Below, in pieces: positions 52,319 through 61,417 of a DNA stretch of 64,000 nt. Position 1 is the stretch's first letter; each line of letters begins with the position of its first letter. The notes beneath the pieces were generated by a model, which saw nothing but the letters and a program-made list of their open reading frames with translations, was not told the DNA's origin and ran no database searches. The DNA comes from Anaerolineales bacterium. Its GTDB lineage: Bacteria; Chloroflexota; Anaerolineae; Anaerolineales; Villigracilaceae. The stretch lies in NCBI GenBank assembly GCA_016934715.1, contig JAFGSI010000039.1:1-64000 (forward strand). Reading direction: 5' to 3'. Both the position numbers and the translations under genes were made by a program.

Positions 52319-53691
52319 CACAGCCCCTTGTTGTCCATGAAGGTGATCTCGATCTGCTCGGATAGGGCCTTGAGGGCCTCTCGCGCCCGGTTCATGTCAT
52401 CAATCTGACGGAACTCGACCAGGAAGGAGGCCTCGATGGTCTTGGCGGTCTCGTCGAAGCGCAGCAATTTGAGTTTCGAAGTGTGTCGTGAGAGCATTTT
52501 GGTGACCTGCTCCAATTCAACCTTGCCCGGCCCGCGGCTGGCGATTGCCAGGTGCAGGTTGACATCTGCGTCTGTGCGCCGAAAGAGGCGCAGCAGGCCG
52601 ATCAAGGCGATTCCAGCGGCCAGGGCAAGCATGGTGATCAGGCGCTGGTTGTCGCCCAGACCGATCCCGATCCCGATGGCGAAGAATAGGTAGGCCAGTT
52701 CCTCGGGGTCCTTGACGGCAGTGCGAAAACGGACGATGGACAGCGCCCCGACCAGACCCAGGCTGAGGGCCACCGACGAGCGCACGACCAAGATGATGAA
52801 AGTGGTCGTGATGGTCATTAACATGAAATTGGCAGCGAATTTGCGGCGGTTGGTCAGCGAACTGCCCCAGTGGATGTAGACCAGCCCCAGGATGTAGGCG
52901 CTGATGGCCGCCAGGATCAAGTTGATCAGGAAGGTCGTCAGTTCCAGTGTGTTAGCCTGGCTGGCAAAGAACTCGTCGATGATGTTCGTCAGCCCAGCCG
53001 GACCTTGGCCTGTGGTGGAGGCCGGAGCAGGCGGTTCCCCGGACGCCGGGGCTGCACCGGGCTGCTCTGCGGGAGGAACTTCGCCCTCTCCAGGGCCCGC
53101 TCTCCGGAAGGGGATCCCCTGCAGGTTCAGGTCGTCGATTTCGAGAGTCATATTCCCTAAGGACTGGAAGAGGATTGCCCCGGCTTCGAGCGGCTCAGGA
53201 TCTTCAGCCGTCAGGACCAGTTCATCCTCGACGTAGACCTGATGTTGGCTCCCTGAGACGACGATTGTGACCGTCGTCCAGGTATCGGATTGGAGGGACG
53301 GCACGCTGGCTTCCCCTTCTCCCAAGGCAGAACGGTTCCCGTCCTGCTCTTTTTCCAGGAAGATTGCGCCGGGTCGCAAGAACAGTCCGTATTGATGTCC
53401 TTCCCGGAAATAGTAGTTGATCAGGGCCTCGCCCTCGCCGGACAGGCGTGCCCGGACCGACAGGCGGATGTCGGTCCAGTCGCCTGGTCGCAGGGCGAAG
53501 CTGCCGGGATTCAGGCGCAGGGCGCCGTCGACCAGGATTGCTTCAGGGGCCAGTTCCCAGCCGGGCAGGGTTACGCCCTCAAAATCCTCCGTGTATCCTT
53601 CTTCCTGGGCGCGTACGAGTGCCGGTCCCGTCGCGACCAGGAGCACGGCGACTCCTAGAAGGGTGATCGGAAATAGTCGAGTGTTTTTCAA
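52315..53691 (-). CDS. DUF4956 membrane protein fused to an extracytoplasmic jelly-roll domain
   Basis: The 458-residue protein has a signal sequence, a LamG/concanavalin-like beta-sandwich (about 35-195; YTEDFEGVTLPGWEL, DLNLQG), and a Pro/Ala linker. The DUF4956 domain follows (about 235-390) with helices and SIVRFRTAVKDPEELAYLFFAIGIGIGLG. Most DUF4956 proteins lack the outer domain. DUF4956, VTC and CotH genes are often neighbours; their role together is unknown. It overlaps the VTC start. Confidence 0.85.
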   Translation of the reverse strand: MKNTRLFPITLLGVAVLLVATGPALVRAQEEGYTEDFEGVTLPGWELAPEAILVDGALRLNPGSFALRPGDWTDIRLSVRARLSGEGEALINYYFREGHQYGLFLRPGAIFLEKEQDGNRSALGEGEASVPSLQSDTWTTVTIVVSGSQHQVYVEDELVLTAEDPEPLEAGAILFQSLGNMTLEIDDLNLQGIPFRRAGPGEGEVPPAEQPGAAPASGEPPAPASTTGQGPAGLTNIIDEFFASQANTLELTTFLINLILAAISAYILGLVYIHWGSSLTNRRKFAANFMLMTITTTFIILVVRSSVALSLGLVGALSIVRFRTAVKDPEELAYLFFAIGIGIGLGDNQRLITMLALAAGIALIGLLRLFRRTDADVNLHLAIASRGPGKVELEQVTKMLSRHTSKLKLLRFDETAKTIEASFLVEFRQIDDMNRAREALKALSEQIEITFMDNKGLW

Positions 53692-53706
53692 AGCGCCTCC
53701 ACTTTT

Positions 53707-55374
53707 CTATGGGATTACATTTTCAGAATCGATGAAGCCAGGCGACCGCCAGGCGTCGCCTGCAAGAATCGAGAGGACGTAATCGCGCCGCTGGCGGGTA
53801 AAATCGACCAGGCGCAACCACGAATTGTCGAATTCTTCGACCGGGAAATTTGGCGCGTCTCCGAAGTACATCCGGTCGCCATCACCCTGCCTTACCAGCG
53901 GGGCGATCAGTTCGTAATAGTAGGAGGCCCGGGCGGAAATGTTCTCTTCAGTGAACCAAACCCTCACCAGCAGGTCGAGGTAGGCGGCATAGCGAACCCG
54001 GTACTCCTCGACCGCGAAAACTCTTTCGTACAGCGGTGCGCGGGCTACCAAACCGGGTCCCTGTCCGCCGAAAACAGGGTGATGGGGATTGCTGCCCCAA
54101 TTCAGGTCCCAAGGAATCCATTCAAACAACCCGGTGCCGGGGTTATTGTAGAGATAATAATTGTTGCCGGTATACTGGTAGATGTCCCAGTTGCCGAGCA
54201 GGTTGACCACTGCCGTATAGCGCAGAAAGGAGTCGACGTTGAAGACCTGCTCGAGGGCGGCGGCGAATTCTTCCGGGCTTTCGTATTCCACGCCGTCGAT
54301 CACATACATCAGGTAGATGATATCGGCGTAATCCCCCTCCTCTTCGTTGGTCATCTTCCCGTAGGCGTAAAGCCCGTTCTGGGTGGGATAGTCCGTGATC
54401 TCAGGCCCGTAGTAGATCAGGTCCATCGGCCCGCGCGAAGCGTGGCTGGCCTTGTACAGGTTGCCGCTGGCGTTGTCGCGCCCGAAGCGGTTAGCCAGGA
54501 ACTTGCGGTCAACCCGCTCAACCATGGTGTAGACTCCCCAGAAGAGCGCTGGCTGGTCGTCATCGCTGATGTCGATCCAGATTTCAACGTAGCGGGTGAA
54601 GCTCGCCGGCACGCCGGCGAATTGCATCATATCGTAGGCCAGTTTTTCCTGCAGCATCGATGGGTCGCCGATGTTGTTCAGAAACATCAGCTGTCTCAGG
54701 TTGTGAAATTCCTGTCCGTCAACGAAGTAGTCGGTGTCGATCTCCCAGGGCTTCTTATCTCCGGACTCACGCAGCGAGAACTGGCCGCGCATCCGGAGGC
54801 CGACGTTGTCCAATTGTTCCCCGAAGAGGGACACGTTCGCCGGGATGGTCAACTTGGCCTCCGGGTCCTCCCAGATGGCGGCCCAGTCGGCGCTGGTGAC
54901 CTGGATATCGACCCGCCCGACGGTGCTGTTGTCAAAGATCGTCCAGTAGTCAACGCTGCTCGAACCAGGATAGCGGACCGTGACGGCGATGCTGTCAGTG
55001 GCTACATTGCCCTGGTCGTCGGTGACCTTGAGGGTGATCGTATAGGTGCCCGATTTCTTATAGATGTAACTGGTGTAGCCGTTTTCAGAGGTGGCATCGG
55101 TGTCGTAGCGGCCATTGCCGTCCAGGTCCCATTCGTAGCGGACGATCGTGCCAACCGTCGAGCGGCTGCCGAAGGCACTGAAATGGACAACCAGTGGTGC
55201 CCAGCCCTGGTTGGGCATCGCCGCGGCGTAGGCCTGGATCTCGTTGCTGGCCAGCACCGGCTCGACCCGGTTGGTCCCACTGGAGGGGTTGAAGGCAAAG
55301 GCCGCCATACTGATCAGGAAGAAGACCAGGATGATAGCGCGCTCAACCTGTTGGTAGTCTATTTTTCGTTCCAT
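53707..55374 (-). CDS. CotH kinase-like secreted protein with PKD domain
   Basis: A signal anchor (about 12-28) leads to a PKD-type domain (about 45-130; VHFSAFGSRSTVGTIVRYEWDLDGNG) and then a CotH domain (VDIQVTSADWAAIWED, GLRMRGQFSLR, GVYTMVERVD, NLYK and FEWIPWDLNWGSN). CotH proteins are atypical kinases that phosphorylate spore-coat or surface proteins. Here the aspartate that follows the WDL motif in many members is asparagine. It precedes the DUF4956 gene by 15 bases. Confidence 0.88.
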   Translation of the reverse strand: MERKIDYQQVERAIILVFFLISMAAFAFNPSSGTNRVEPVLASNEIQAYAAAMPNQGWAPLVVHFSAFGSRSTVGTIVRYEWDLDGNGRYDTDATSENGYTSYIYKKSGTYTITLKVTDDQGNVATDSIAVTVRYPGSSSVDYWTIFDNSTVGRVDIQVTSADWAAIWEDPEAKLTIPANVSLFGEQLDNVGLRMRGQFSLRESGDKKPWEIDTDYFVDGQEFHNLRQLMFLNNIGDPSMLQEKLAYDMMQFAGVPASFTRYVEIWIDISDDDQPALFWGVYTMVERVDRKFLANRFGRDNASGNLYKASHASRGPMDLIYYGPEITDYPTQNGLYAYGKMTNEEEGDYADIIYLMYVIDGVEYESPEEFAAALEQVFNVDSFLRYTAVVNLLGNWDIYQYTGNNYYLYNNPGTGLFEWIPWDLNWGSNPHHPVFGGQGPGLVARAPLYERVFAVEEYRVRYAAYLDLLVRVWFTEENISARASYYYELIAPLVRQGDGDRMYFGDAPNFPVEEFDNSWLRLVDFTRQRRDYVLSILAGDAWRSPGFIDSENVIP

Positions 55375-55457
55375 CAGAGACTCCGATCGACCAGCAGGCT
55401 GTTGGGGGTACCATCGCCACCATGCGGTGGCGATGGTTGCGACAGACCGGCAGGCGA

Positions 55458-57107
55458 TTATTTTCTGCGGACGCTCCAGGCCAGGCAGACGAAGAGGATC
55501 GGCAGGAGCAGGCCGCCCAGGCAGGGCAGGCCGCCGCCCTCCTCTTCACCGGCTTGCTCTTCGGCGCCGGGTTGTTCCTGTTCTTCGGGGACGCCCAGTA
55601 ATTGCAGGTCATCGATCCAGAGGGTGCCGGTATTGCTGCCCTCATCCAAACCGTCGACCCCGAAGGCAATCGCGAAGACCCGCTCGGGGTTCGTGAAAGG
55701 AGTTCCGGCATCGGTTTCCCAATCGGCGCGCAGGAACTCGCCCCAGGAGACATCTACCCGTACCCAATCGTTCGAGCTGCCAGAGGGTGTCTCGGTGTAG
55801 TAGAGGTACGTAGCCCATTCTTCGTTCGTTCCCGAGAAGAGCAGTACATCGTAGAGGGTGCCGACCTGGTCGGCGTGGATGTAGAAGGAAATGCCTGTCC
55901 CGGTGCTCCAGTTCTGGGCGCTGTCGAAGGGCAGTTCGCAGGTCCCCCAGGTACCGGAGGGGATGTTGAAGTCGATCTGCAGGGCTCCGGAACCGGCGTA
56001 GGTCGTGCCGCTCTGCGGTGCGCAGGCGATCTCGCTCGGCGTGCTCTCGTCACGATAGGCCTCCCAGCCCGTGGTCCCGCGGGTCTCGAAATCGGCGATC
56101 GAGCCGACGGTTCCGGTGGTGGTCGTCGTATCGCCCGGCTGTTCCTGCTCTTCCTCTTCCCCCGGGGCGGCCGGCGGGACCTCAACAGGCGGGAGTTGGG
56201 CGCTGCCAGCCTGCCAGCGGTGGTAGAAGATGTTCAAGAGGGGGATGAATTCCTCGGTCGCCTTGCGATTCCCGGCCTGCGAGGGGTGATCGTCCCCATC
56301 GTAGGAGGGATAATAGTTCGTGTTCATCCCCTCCTGGTAGGTGTGTTCGATCTGGCCGTTGACATAGCGGTGGTGGTTGTTGGGTCCGGTCAGGATGTTG
56401 TAGTAGTCGAAGACGGCCACGTTGTTGTAGGGATAGTCGTTCTCTGCCAGCCAGTCGTAGACCAGCCAGTTGTTGAAGGCCCGGGCGTTCTCGGCATTGG
56501 CCGAGTCCGACACCGGCGGGGCGGTGATGACGATGAACAGTCGGTCGGGACGGGTGGCGAAGTATTCCAGCAGCTGGTTGTAGACGTACTTGGCCCCGGC
56601 AACGGTGTAGTCGGGGTAGTCGCCGGGCGGGTCATGGGGATTGCCGCCCAGTTCCGAATTTGGGAAGCACGACTTGAACAGGATGATCTCGTTCTCGCCA
56701 CCGGGATCGGAAAGACGCGGCCAGGAACCGAAGTCGCCAAGGTTCTGATCGCTCTCGGTGTAGATGGCCTGGAGGTAGGTGGCGCTCTCTTCGCCGCGGA
56801 ACCATTCCATCCAGTCGGGGATGTCGGTGCGGTCGCCGATCGAATCCGGCCCCCAGCCATAGTTGGTGGCGCTGACGAAGTAATGGTTGTCCATCAGGGC
56901 CCGGCCCAGGTCGCCGCCCAGTTCGTTTTCGGCCGGGTCGGCCAGCCAGTTGCCGCCGGTCGAGTGATGGATGAAGATCAGCTTGACCACCTGGTCGGGC
57001 GGATTGGGATTGTCGGCCTGCAGAGCAGGAGCTGCCCAGGCTGGGCCGACCGCGAACAGGATCGCGAGGACCAGGACCATTGCGACCACAAGCGATTTCG
57101 TTTTCAT
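55458..57107 (-). CDS. Secreted SGNH-like hydrolase with CBM-like domain and C-terminal anchor
   Basis: From the ATG at 57107 (GAGAGGAAAG upstream) the 549-residue protein has a Sec signal (cleavage after AWA). A hydrolase-like domain follows, with FIHHSTGGNWL near the start and DDHPSQAGNRKATEEF near its end, where the Asp-x-x-His pair of SGNH/GDSL esterases is expected. A CBM-like beta-sandwich (about 345-515) precedes an acidic Glu-rich linker and a tail GLPCLGGLLLPILFV plus RRK. The tail has a motif-helix-basic plan typical of sorting signals. The substrate is probably a surface glycan. Confidence 0.7.
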   Translation of the reverse strand: MKTKSLVVAMVLVLAILFAVGPAWAAPALQADNPNPPDQVVKLIFIHHSTGGNWLADPAENELGGDLGRALMDNHYFVSATNYGWGPDSIGDRTDIPDWMEWFRGEESATYLQAIYTESDQNLGDFGSWPRLSDPGGENEIILFKSCFPNSELGGNPHDPPGDYPDYTVAGAKYVYNQLLEYFATRPDRLFIVITAPPVSDSANAENARAFNNWLVYDWLAENDYPYNNVAVFDYYNILTGPNNHHRYVNGQIEHTYQEGMNTNYYPSYDGDDHPSQAGNRKATEEFIPLLNIFYHRWQAGSAQLPPVEVPPAAPGEEEEQEQPGDTTTTTGTVGSIADFETRGTTGWEAYRDESTPSEIACAPQSGTTYAGSGALQIDFNIPSGTWGTCELPFDSAQNWSTGTGISFYIHADQVGTLYDVLLFSGTNEEWATYLYYTETPSGSSNDWVRVDVSWGEFLRADWETDAGTPFTNPERVFAIAFGVDGLDEGSNTGTLWIDDLQLLGVPEEQEQPGAEEQAGEEEGGGLPCLGGLLLPILFVCLAWSVRRK

Positions 57108-57217
57108 AGCTTTCCTCTCCCTGTGTTGATTGTTCCCGGCCAGACCAGGCGGCACTGGTCTGGCCGGGAGGATTCCAGGATTTTTCTCCTGGCCAGACTG
57201 TGAGGCGTCCGACCTTC

Positions 57218-57670
57218 TCAACCGGGCAATTTCCCAAGCAATTTCCAGAACCAGCGATGGATGCTATGCGGGAAGGCCTCGCCGCGGGCGAACATCATGA
57301 TGCACTCCCCATGCACCTCGGCGATGCCGTTCTCCTGGCAGAACTGGATGGCGGTCTCGGACTCCGAGCCCTGTTGCAACCAGGCGCGCTTGATCCCGGC
57401 CGCGGCTGCATCGCGGACGACCTGCTCGGTCTGGGCGGGCGGGACAATGATCAAGACTCCGCCCACACTTTCCGGCAGGGACCGGAAGTCCTTGTAAGCC
57501 GGGTCGCCTTCGAGCGTCTCGGCCTGTGGATGGACGGCATACAGTTTATAGCCGTGCTGGCGTAATTCCTTGTAGGCCATGTTGCCGAACTTGTTCCCGG
57601 AACGGGAAACGCCGACCACGGCCAGGATCTTCTGGGCGATAAAGTCATCCACGGTTGCTTTGGCGGTCAT
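57218..57670 (-). CDS. CoA-binding domain protein (YccU-like)
   Basis: From the ATG at 57670 (AAAGGAG upstream) the 150-residue protein is a single Rossmann CoA-binding domain: ILAVVGVSRSGNKFGNMAYK, YKLYAVHPQAE, GVLIIVPPAQTEQVV and WLQQGSES. It is cytoplasmic and its function is unknown. It sits in the envelope operon although it is not secreted, which suggests co-regulation or coincidence. Confidence 0.87.
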   Translation of the reverse strand: MTAKATVDDFIAQKILAVVGVSRSGNKFGNMAYKELRQHGYKLYAVHPQAETLEGDPAYKDFRSLPESVGGVLIIVPPAQTEQVVRDAAAAGIKRAWLQQGSESETAIQFCQENGIAEVHGECIMMFARGEAFPHSIHRWFWKLLGKLPG

Positions 57671-57683
57671 GGAATGATCTCCT

Positions 57684-58670
57684 TTAGGGTGTGAAAGGTT
57701 CGACTTGATTGGAATCGTTGTCGTGCAGGTTGTTATCCCCGATCGTTGGGCTGGCTGTGTCAGCGACCGCAATGCTGTTTGTGCAGCCGAAGACCTCGTT
57801 GTCGACAATCGTGGGCGAAGAGGCACCGCTGACCATAATCCCGATGCTGCTGCCCGAGACCTGATTGCCTGTGACGCTGCCGGAGGTTTCGTCATCGAAG
57901 AAGATCCCCAGCAGTTCGCCTTCGGCGAAGATGTTGTCACGTAACACTGCGCTGGCCTCCCCCGCGGCTAAGAAGCCGATGAGAGTCTCGCGCACCTCGT
58001 TGGTGACAATGGTCGCCTCTGCCCTGTCGATGACCGCGATTCCCAGCCCGACATTGTCGATGACGCAGTTTTCGACGATCAACGTGGCGTTGTCCCGGGC
58101 CACGATACCGGTTGCCTCCGGGCTGTCGTAGATGCGAGAGACCTGGAGATCGACGCTGGCACTGCCTTCGACGACCAGGGCGGCGTGGGCCAGGCCCTCG
58201 TCATGAATCGCTCCGCTCAGTTCAATGTCTGTGATATCCGCCGTGCCGCGGTCGAAGACCAGGATGCTGGCCTGGCTGGAGCCGCTGTACTCGAAGGCGA
58301 TCCCCCGGACCGTCAACATGCCGCTGCCGCTGAAACGCAACACTTCTTCCGATGCGCTCGAGACGATGCGGGTCTGGCCGGGGCCCCGGCCGATCAGGGT
58401 CAGCGAGGCGTTGATGAGGAGCGATTGACTCAAATGAAAGGTCCCCGGACCCAGTGGGAGGGTGGCTCCATCTGGAGCGCTGGCCAGGATCGCGGCCAGG
58501 TCCTGGTCCGGCGTGATGAATTCCGGGGTTGGCGACGGGATCGGTGTTGGCGTGGAGGTGGGGGTCGGGGTGGCAAACAGATTACTGACCGGTTCTGGCA
58601 GGGCGCAGCTTAGCATTGTAAATGTGGCCAGGGCGCTCAGGGCAAGAACTTTCACTCTCCTGGTTTTCAT
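57684..58670 (-). CDS. Right-handed beta-helix (NosD-like) lipoprotein
   Basis: From the ATG at 58670 (GAGAGAGG upstream) the 328-residue protein has a lipobox (MLSCA), a Thr/Pro-repeat linker and then a repetitive domain of parallel beta-helix coils. Examples are TLIVENCVIDNVGLGIAVID, ATIVTNEVRETLIGFLAAG and SVTGNQVSGSSIGIMVSGA. This fold is common in polysaccharide lyases and surface glycan-binding proteins. No catalytic residues are recognised. Confidence 0.82.
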   Translation of the reverse strand: MKTRRVKVLALSALATFTMLSCALPEPVSNLFATPTPTSTPTPIPSPTPEFITPDQDLAAILASAPDGATLPLGPGTFHLSQSLLINASLTLIGRGPGQTRIVSSASEEVLRFSGSGMLTVRGIAFEYSGSSQASILVFDRGTADITDIELSGAIHDEGLAHAALVVEGSASVDLQVSRIYDSPEATGIVARDNATLIVENCVIDNVGLGIAVIDRAEATIVTNEVRETLIGFLAAGEASAVLRDNIFAEGELLGIFFDDETSGSVTGNQVSGSSIGIMVSGASSPTIVDNEVFGCTNSIAVADTASPTIGDNNLHDNDSNQVEPFTP

Positions 58671-58690
58671 GGCCTCTCTCCTCTCACGAT

Positions 58691-60085
58691 CTATGGATTC
58701 CCCTGGTCCCAATCCCATGGTAATTGTAGCAAAAATAACTCAACTTCGCCCGTCCCAGAGCGGCCCCAGTTGGTGGTGAAGAGCACCCGGGTGAAGTCCC
58801 GGTTGACGCTGGCGTGCGGCTCAGCCCAGTAGTCGTGTTCCTGGGCCTCGTCCACCAGCGAGTGGTGGTGGGCCAGGCGCACGATCCGCCCGCCGGGTTG
58901 CAGCTCAAGGGCAATGATCTGGTCATCCATCCACCAGTACGAGTTCGGGTCGCCGTCGAAATACGAGACCACTACCCAGCCGGGACGTTCGAAGGCCCGC
59001 CCGGAGAAGTGCATCCCGCAGCCGTCACAGTGGCTGAAGTCGATCGGCCACAGCGGGGTGATCTGCCCGCTTTCCAGGTCGAGGACGGAGATTGTGTCGG
59101 TGTCGATGTCCTGGTAGACCAGGGCTTCGCGGCCATCGACGTCGAGGGCCAGGTCAGAGTGGCCGGCAATACGCAACAGGCCGCGCCCCTCCTGCAGATC
59201 GCGGTCGTAGACCATCAGCCCGCAGGGATTCTCGTCGGTTCCAAGCCGCCCGTGCTCGCAGTAGCGGTCCATGTAGGCCAGGAAGTAGTTGCCCAGCGGC
59301 GAGATTGCCACGGCGTCGACCTCGCGCCAGGCTTCAGGCCAGTCGCGCAGGTCGCGGGTCGCTACTACCACCTCAGCCTGCAGGTCGTAGACCAGGTACC
59401 AGGCCGCCGTCCAGTTCTCATCCTGGCCCATGAGGCCCCAGTAGCGTCCGTCAGCCGATGGGCTGCCCTCGTAGCGGGTCCAGACCATGATGCTGCCAGG
59501 AACGTCAGCGGCAAAGTCGTGCACCAGGCTGGTCTGGCCGCGGCGGACGTCGTAGGCCATCAGGCTGGTGTCCGAGGCATAATAGAGGATGTCCGGGTTG
59601 GTCGTCGACCAACGCGGTTCGACGTCAATGGGCACCCGTCCGAGCGGTTGCAGAGTGGCGGTGCTATAGATATACCAGGTGGCCTCGACGCCGCGTACCA
59701 GCAGCAGGCTGTCGTCGGCATTGAAGGACTGGACGCGCGAATATTCGTTCTTCAGCCCGGCAGACGAATCATCGGCGGACAGGTCGGCCTGCCGGTCGGT
59801 GACCCGTACGATGCAGAACCCGAAGACCGGATCGCGGTATGGGCTGCCGCGCCTCGGTTCGGGCAGATCCGGTTCTACCCGAACCTCGAAGTCGGTCACG
59901 AACGGCGGCTGCTCTCCCGGGCAGAGAAGCTCCCCCGCTGCCTGCCCGGATGGCAGGGGCAGCGGTTCGCCGGGTTCCTGGGCGGAGAAACCCGGTTCCA
60001 TTTCCAGGTCAGACTCGGATTCCTCGGGGCCGCAGGCGGCCAGGAGCAATACTGCGCACAGCAGTGTTAGGAAGGACCGTCGCAT
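58691..60085 (-). CDS. Beta-propeller-like lipoprotein
   Basis: The 464-residue protein has a lipobox (LLAACG), an acidic linker and a repeating pattern of beta-strands with Asp/Tyr/Trp ends (DDSLLLVRGVEATWYIYS, LYYASDTSLMAYDVRRG, TISVLDLESGQITPLWP). This is typical of a WD40- or TolB-like propeller. No catalytic motif is visible; a sensing or binding role outside the cell is likely. The stop lies 20 bases before the beta-helix gene start. Confidence 0.75.
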   Translation of the reverse strand: MRRSFLTLLCAVLLLAACGPEESESDLEMEPGFSAQEPGEPLPLPSGQAAGELLCPGEQPPFVTDFEVRVEPDLPEPRRGSPYRDPVFGFCIVRVTDRQADLSADDSSAGLKNEYSRVQSFNADDSLLLVRGVEATWYIYSTATLQPLGRVPIDVEPRWSTTNPDILYYASDTSLMAYDVRRGQTSLVHDFAADVPGSIMVWTRYEGSPSADGRYWGLMGQDENWTAAWYLVYDLQAEVVVATRDLRDWPEAWREVDAVAISPLGNYFLAYMDRYCEHGRLGTDENPCGLMVYDRDLQEGRGLLRIAGHSDLALDVDGREALVYQDIDTDTISVLDLESGQITPLWPIDFSHCDGCGMHFSGRAFERPGWVVVSYFDGDPNSYWWMDDQIIALELQPGGRIVRLAHHHSLVDEAQEHDYWAEPHASVNRDFTRVLFTTNWGRSGTGEVELFLLQLPWDWDQGNP

Positions 60086-60094
60086 CGTTCTCTC

Positions 60095-61417
60095 CTAGGG
60101 CATCTGGCCGAAGGTCGATGGCCGGATGGTATTCCGGCCCCAGAAGGTGGCCAGCAGATTGAGAAGCTCGTTCTCAAGCAATTCGAAATTCCAGGGATCG
60201 GGGCCCAGGCGGTAGTTGAAGGAATGGTCGCCGTCGGGTTCGGCCAGGGGTGGCCAATTGGGGTACCACTGCCAGATGGCGTAGTTCCAGCCGTTCTGTT
60301 CGAAGAGCTCCATTTCGTCCTGCAGGAAGGCGGTCCCCTCTGGCGTCCAGCGCACGGTGCCGTACTCATTGACCGCCAGCGGCCAGCCGGGATTGCTGTC
60401 TGGGGTCAGGTTGTCGGGCAGCAGGAATTCATCCAGCCAGGTCCGGTCGAAGACTTCGTCCACGCCATCGTAGTTCAAATCGAAGGTCCCCGGGTAGGGC
60501 AGGTCGTCCCACTCCTCCTGATGCGTGTAGACATAGGGCTCGTATTGGTGGAATGTGTAGACAGTGTATGGGTCGCCGGTCGGCTGGAGAAATGCCAACC
60601 AGGCTGCGGCGCTGTATCCATTTCCGCCGACCAGGATTGGGGTGGTGAGGTCCACTTCCCGGATCGCCTCCACGATGGACGGGTAGAGCGTATTCCAGTC
60701 GTAGGAGCTGCCGCCGTAATTGCTGTCGAAAGCAGCGGGATCCCACTCGGCGACGATCTCGTTCGAATTGGGTTCGCACATCAGATCGTAGCCCACCACG
60801 ATCGGGTTGTCCCGGTAGCGTTCGGCGGTGTAATGCCACATTTCGACCCAGGCTGCCCGGGCTTCCGGCTCCTCCCAGACAGTCTCGATCAGGTAGCTCG
60901 GATCGAACCAGTCCCCGGCGCCGTCGCGCAGGAGCGAGAACTCACTGCGCCCGGGCCCGCTGCGGAAGGTGATCACCGCAAACATGTCAGCGTTGGCGAT
61001 CATCGCCAGAAGGCGGTCGAGGTTGGCCACAGCGGCCTCGTCGACCGTATAGGCCGGGGTCACCGGGAACAAGCCGGGATGCGAGATGTTGACGTAGTTT
61101 GCGCCCAGCGCCGCCAGCCGGTCGAAGTCGGCCTGGCTGTAGGGTGGGCCGAATGGCCCTGGACCGAGGAACTCGCTGCCATCCAGTTCTGGATGGACCT
61201 GCCGCTGGTAAATGTTGGCCCCGCGCAGCTGCGTGCCGCTGGTCCACAGGGTCCACTTGTCGGCCGCGGCTGGCTGGACCGGGGGCGTCGGCCGGACCGG
61301 TTCGACGCCTGGCGCCGGTGTGGGTGGCTCGTACGTTCCACCGTCACAGGCTGCGAACAACAACCCGGCAACCATCAGGATGGCGAACAAAGCTTGGGGC
61401 TGGAACTTCCTGGTCAT
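60095..61417 (-). CDS. GH5-like glycoside hydrolase lipoprotein
   Basis: From the ATG at 61417 (GGAG eight bases upstream) the 440-residue protein has a lipobox (LFAACD) and a TIM-barrel hydrolase domain. It shows RGANIYQRQ, the acid/base glutamate in VVGYDLMCEPNSNE, HQYEPYVYTHQ and the nucleophile glutamate in LAVNEYGTVRW. The clan GH-A pattern is closest to cellulase-like GH5. It is first in the nine-gene cluster. Confidence 0.82.
   Translation of the reverse strand: MTRKFQPQALFAILMVAGLLFAACDGGTYEPPTPAPGVEPVRPTPPVQPAAADKWTLWTSGTQLRGANIYQRQVHPELDGSEFLGPGPFGPPYSQADFDRLAALGANYVNISHPGLFPVTPAYTVDEAAVANLDRLLAMIANADMFAVITFRSGPGRSEFSLLRDGAGDWFDPSYLIETVWEEPEARAAWVEMWHYTAERYRDNPIVVGYDLMCEPNSNEIVAEWDPAAFDSNYGGSSYDWNTLYPSIVEAIREVDLTTPILVGGNGYSAAAWLAFLQPTGDPYTVYTFHQYEPYVYTHQEEWDDLPYPGTFDLNYDGVDEVFDRTWLDEFLLPDNLTPDSNPGWPLAVNEYGTVRWTPEGTAFLQDEMELFEQNGWNYAIWQWYPNWPPLAEPDGDHSFNYRLGPDPWNFELLENELLNLLATFWGRNTIRPSTFGQMP

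Noticed and set aside
54079-57203. Two long plus-strand frames opposite CotH and the SGNH-like gene
   Set aside because: Both are antisense to well-supported genes and have no recognisable domain.
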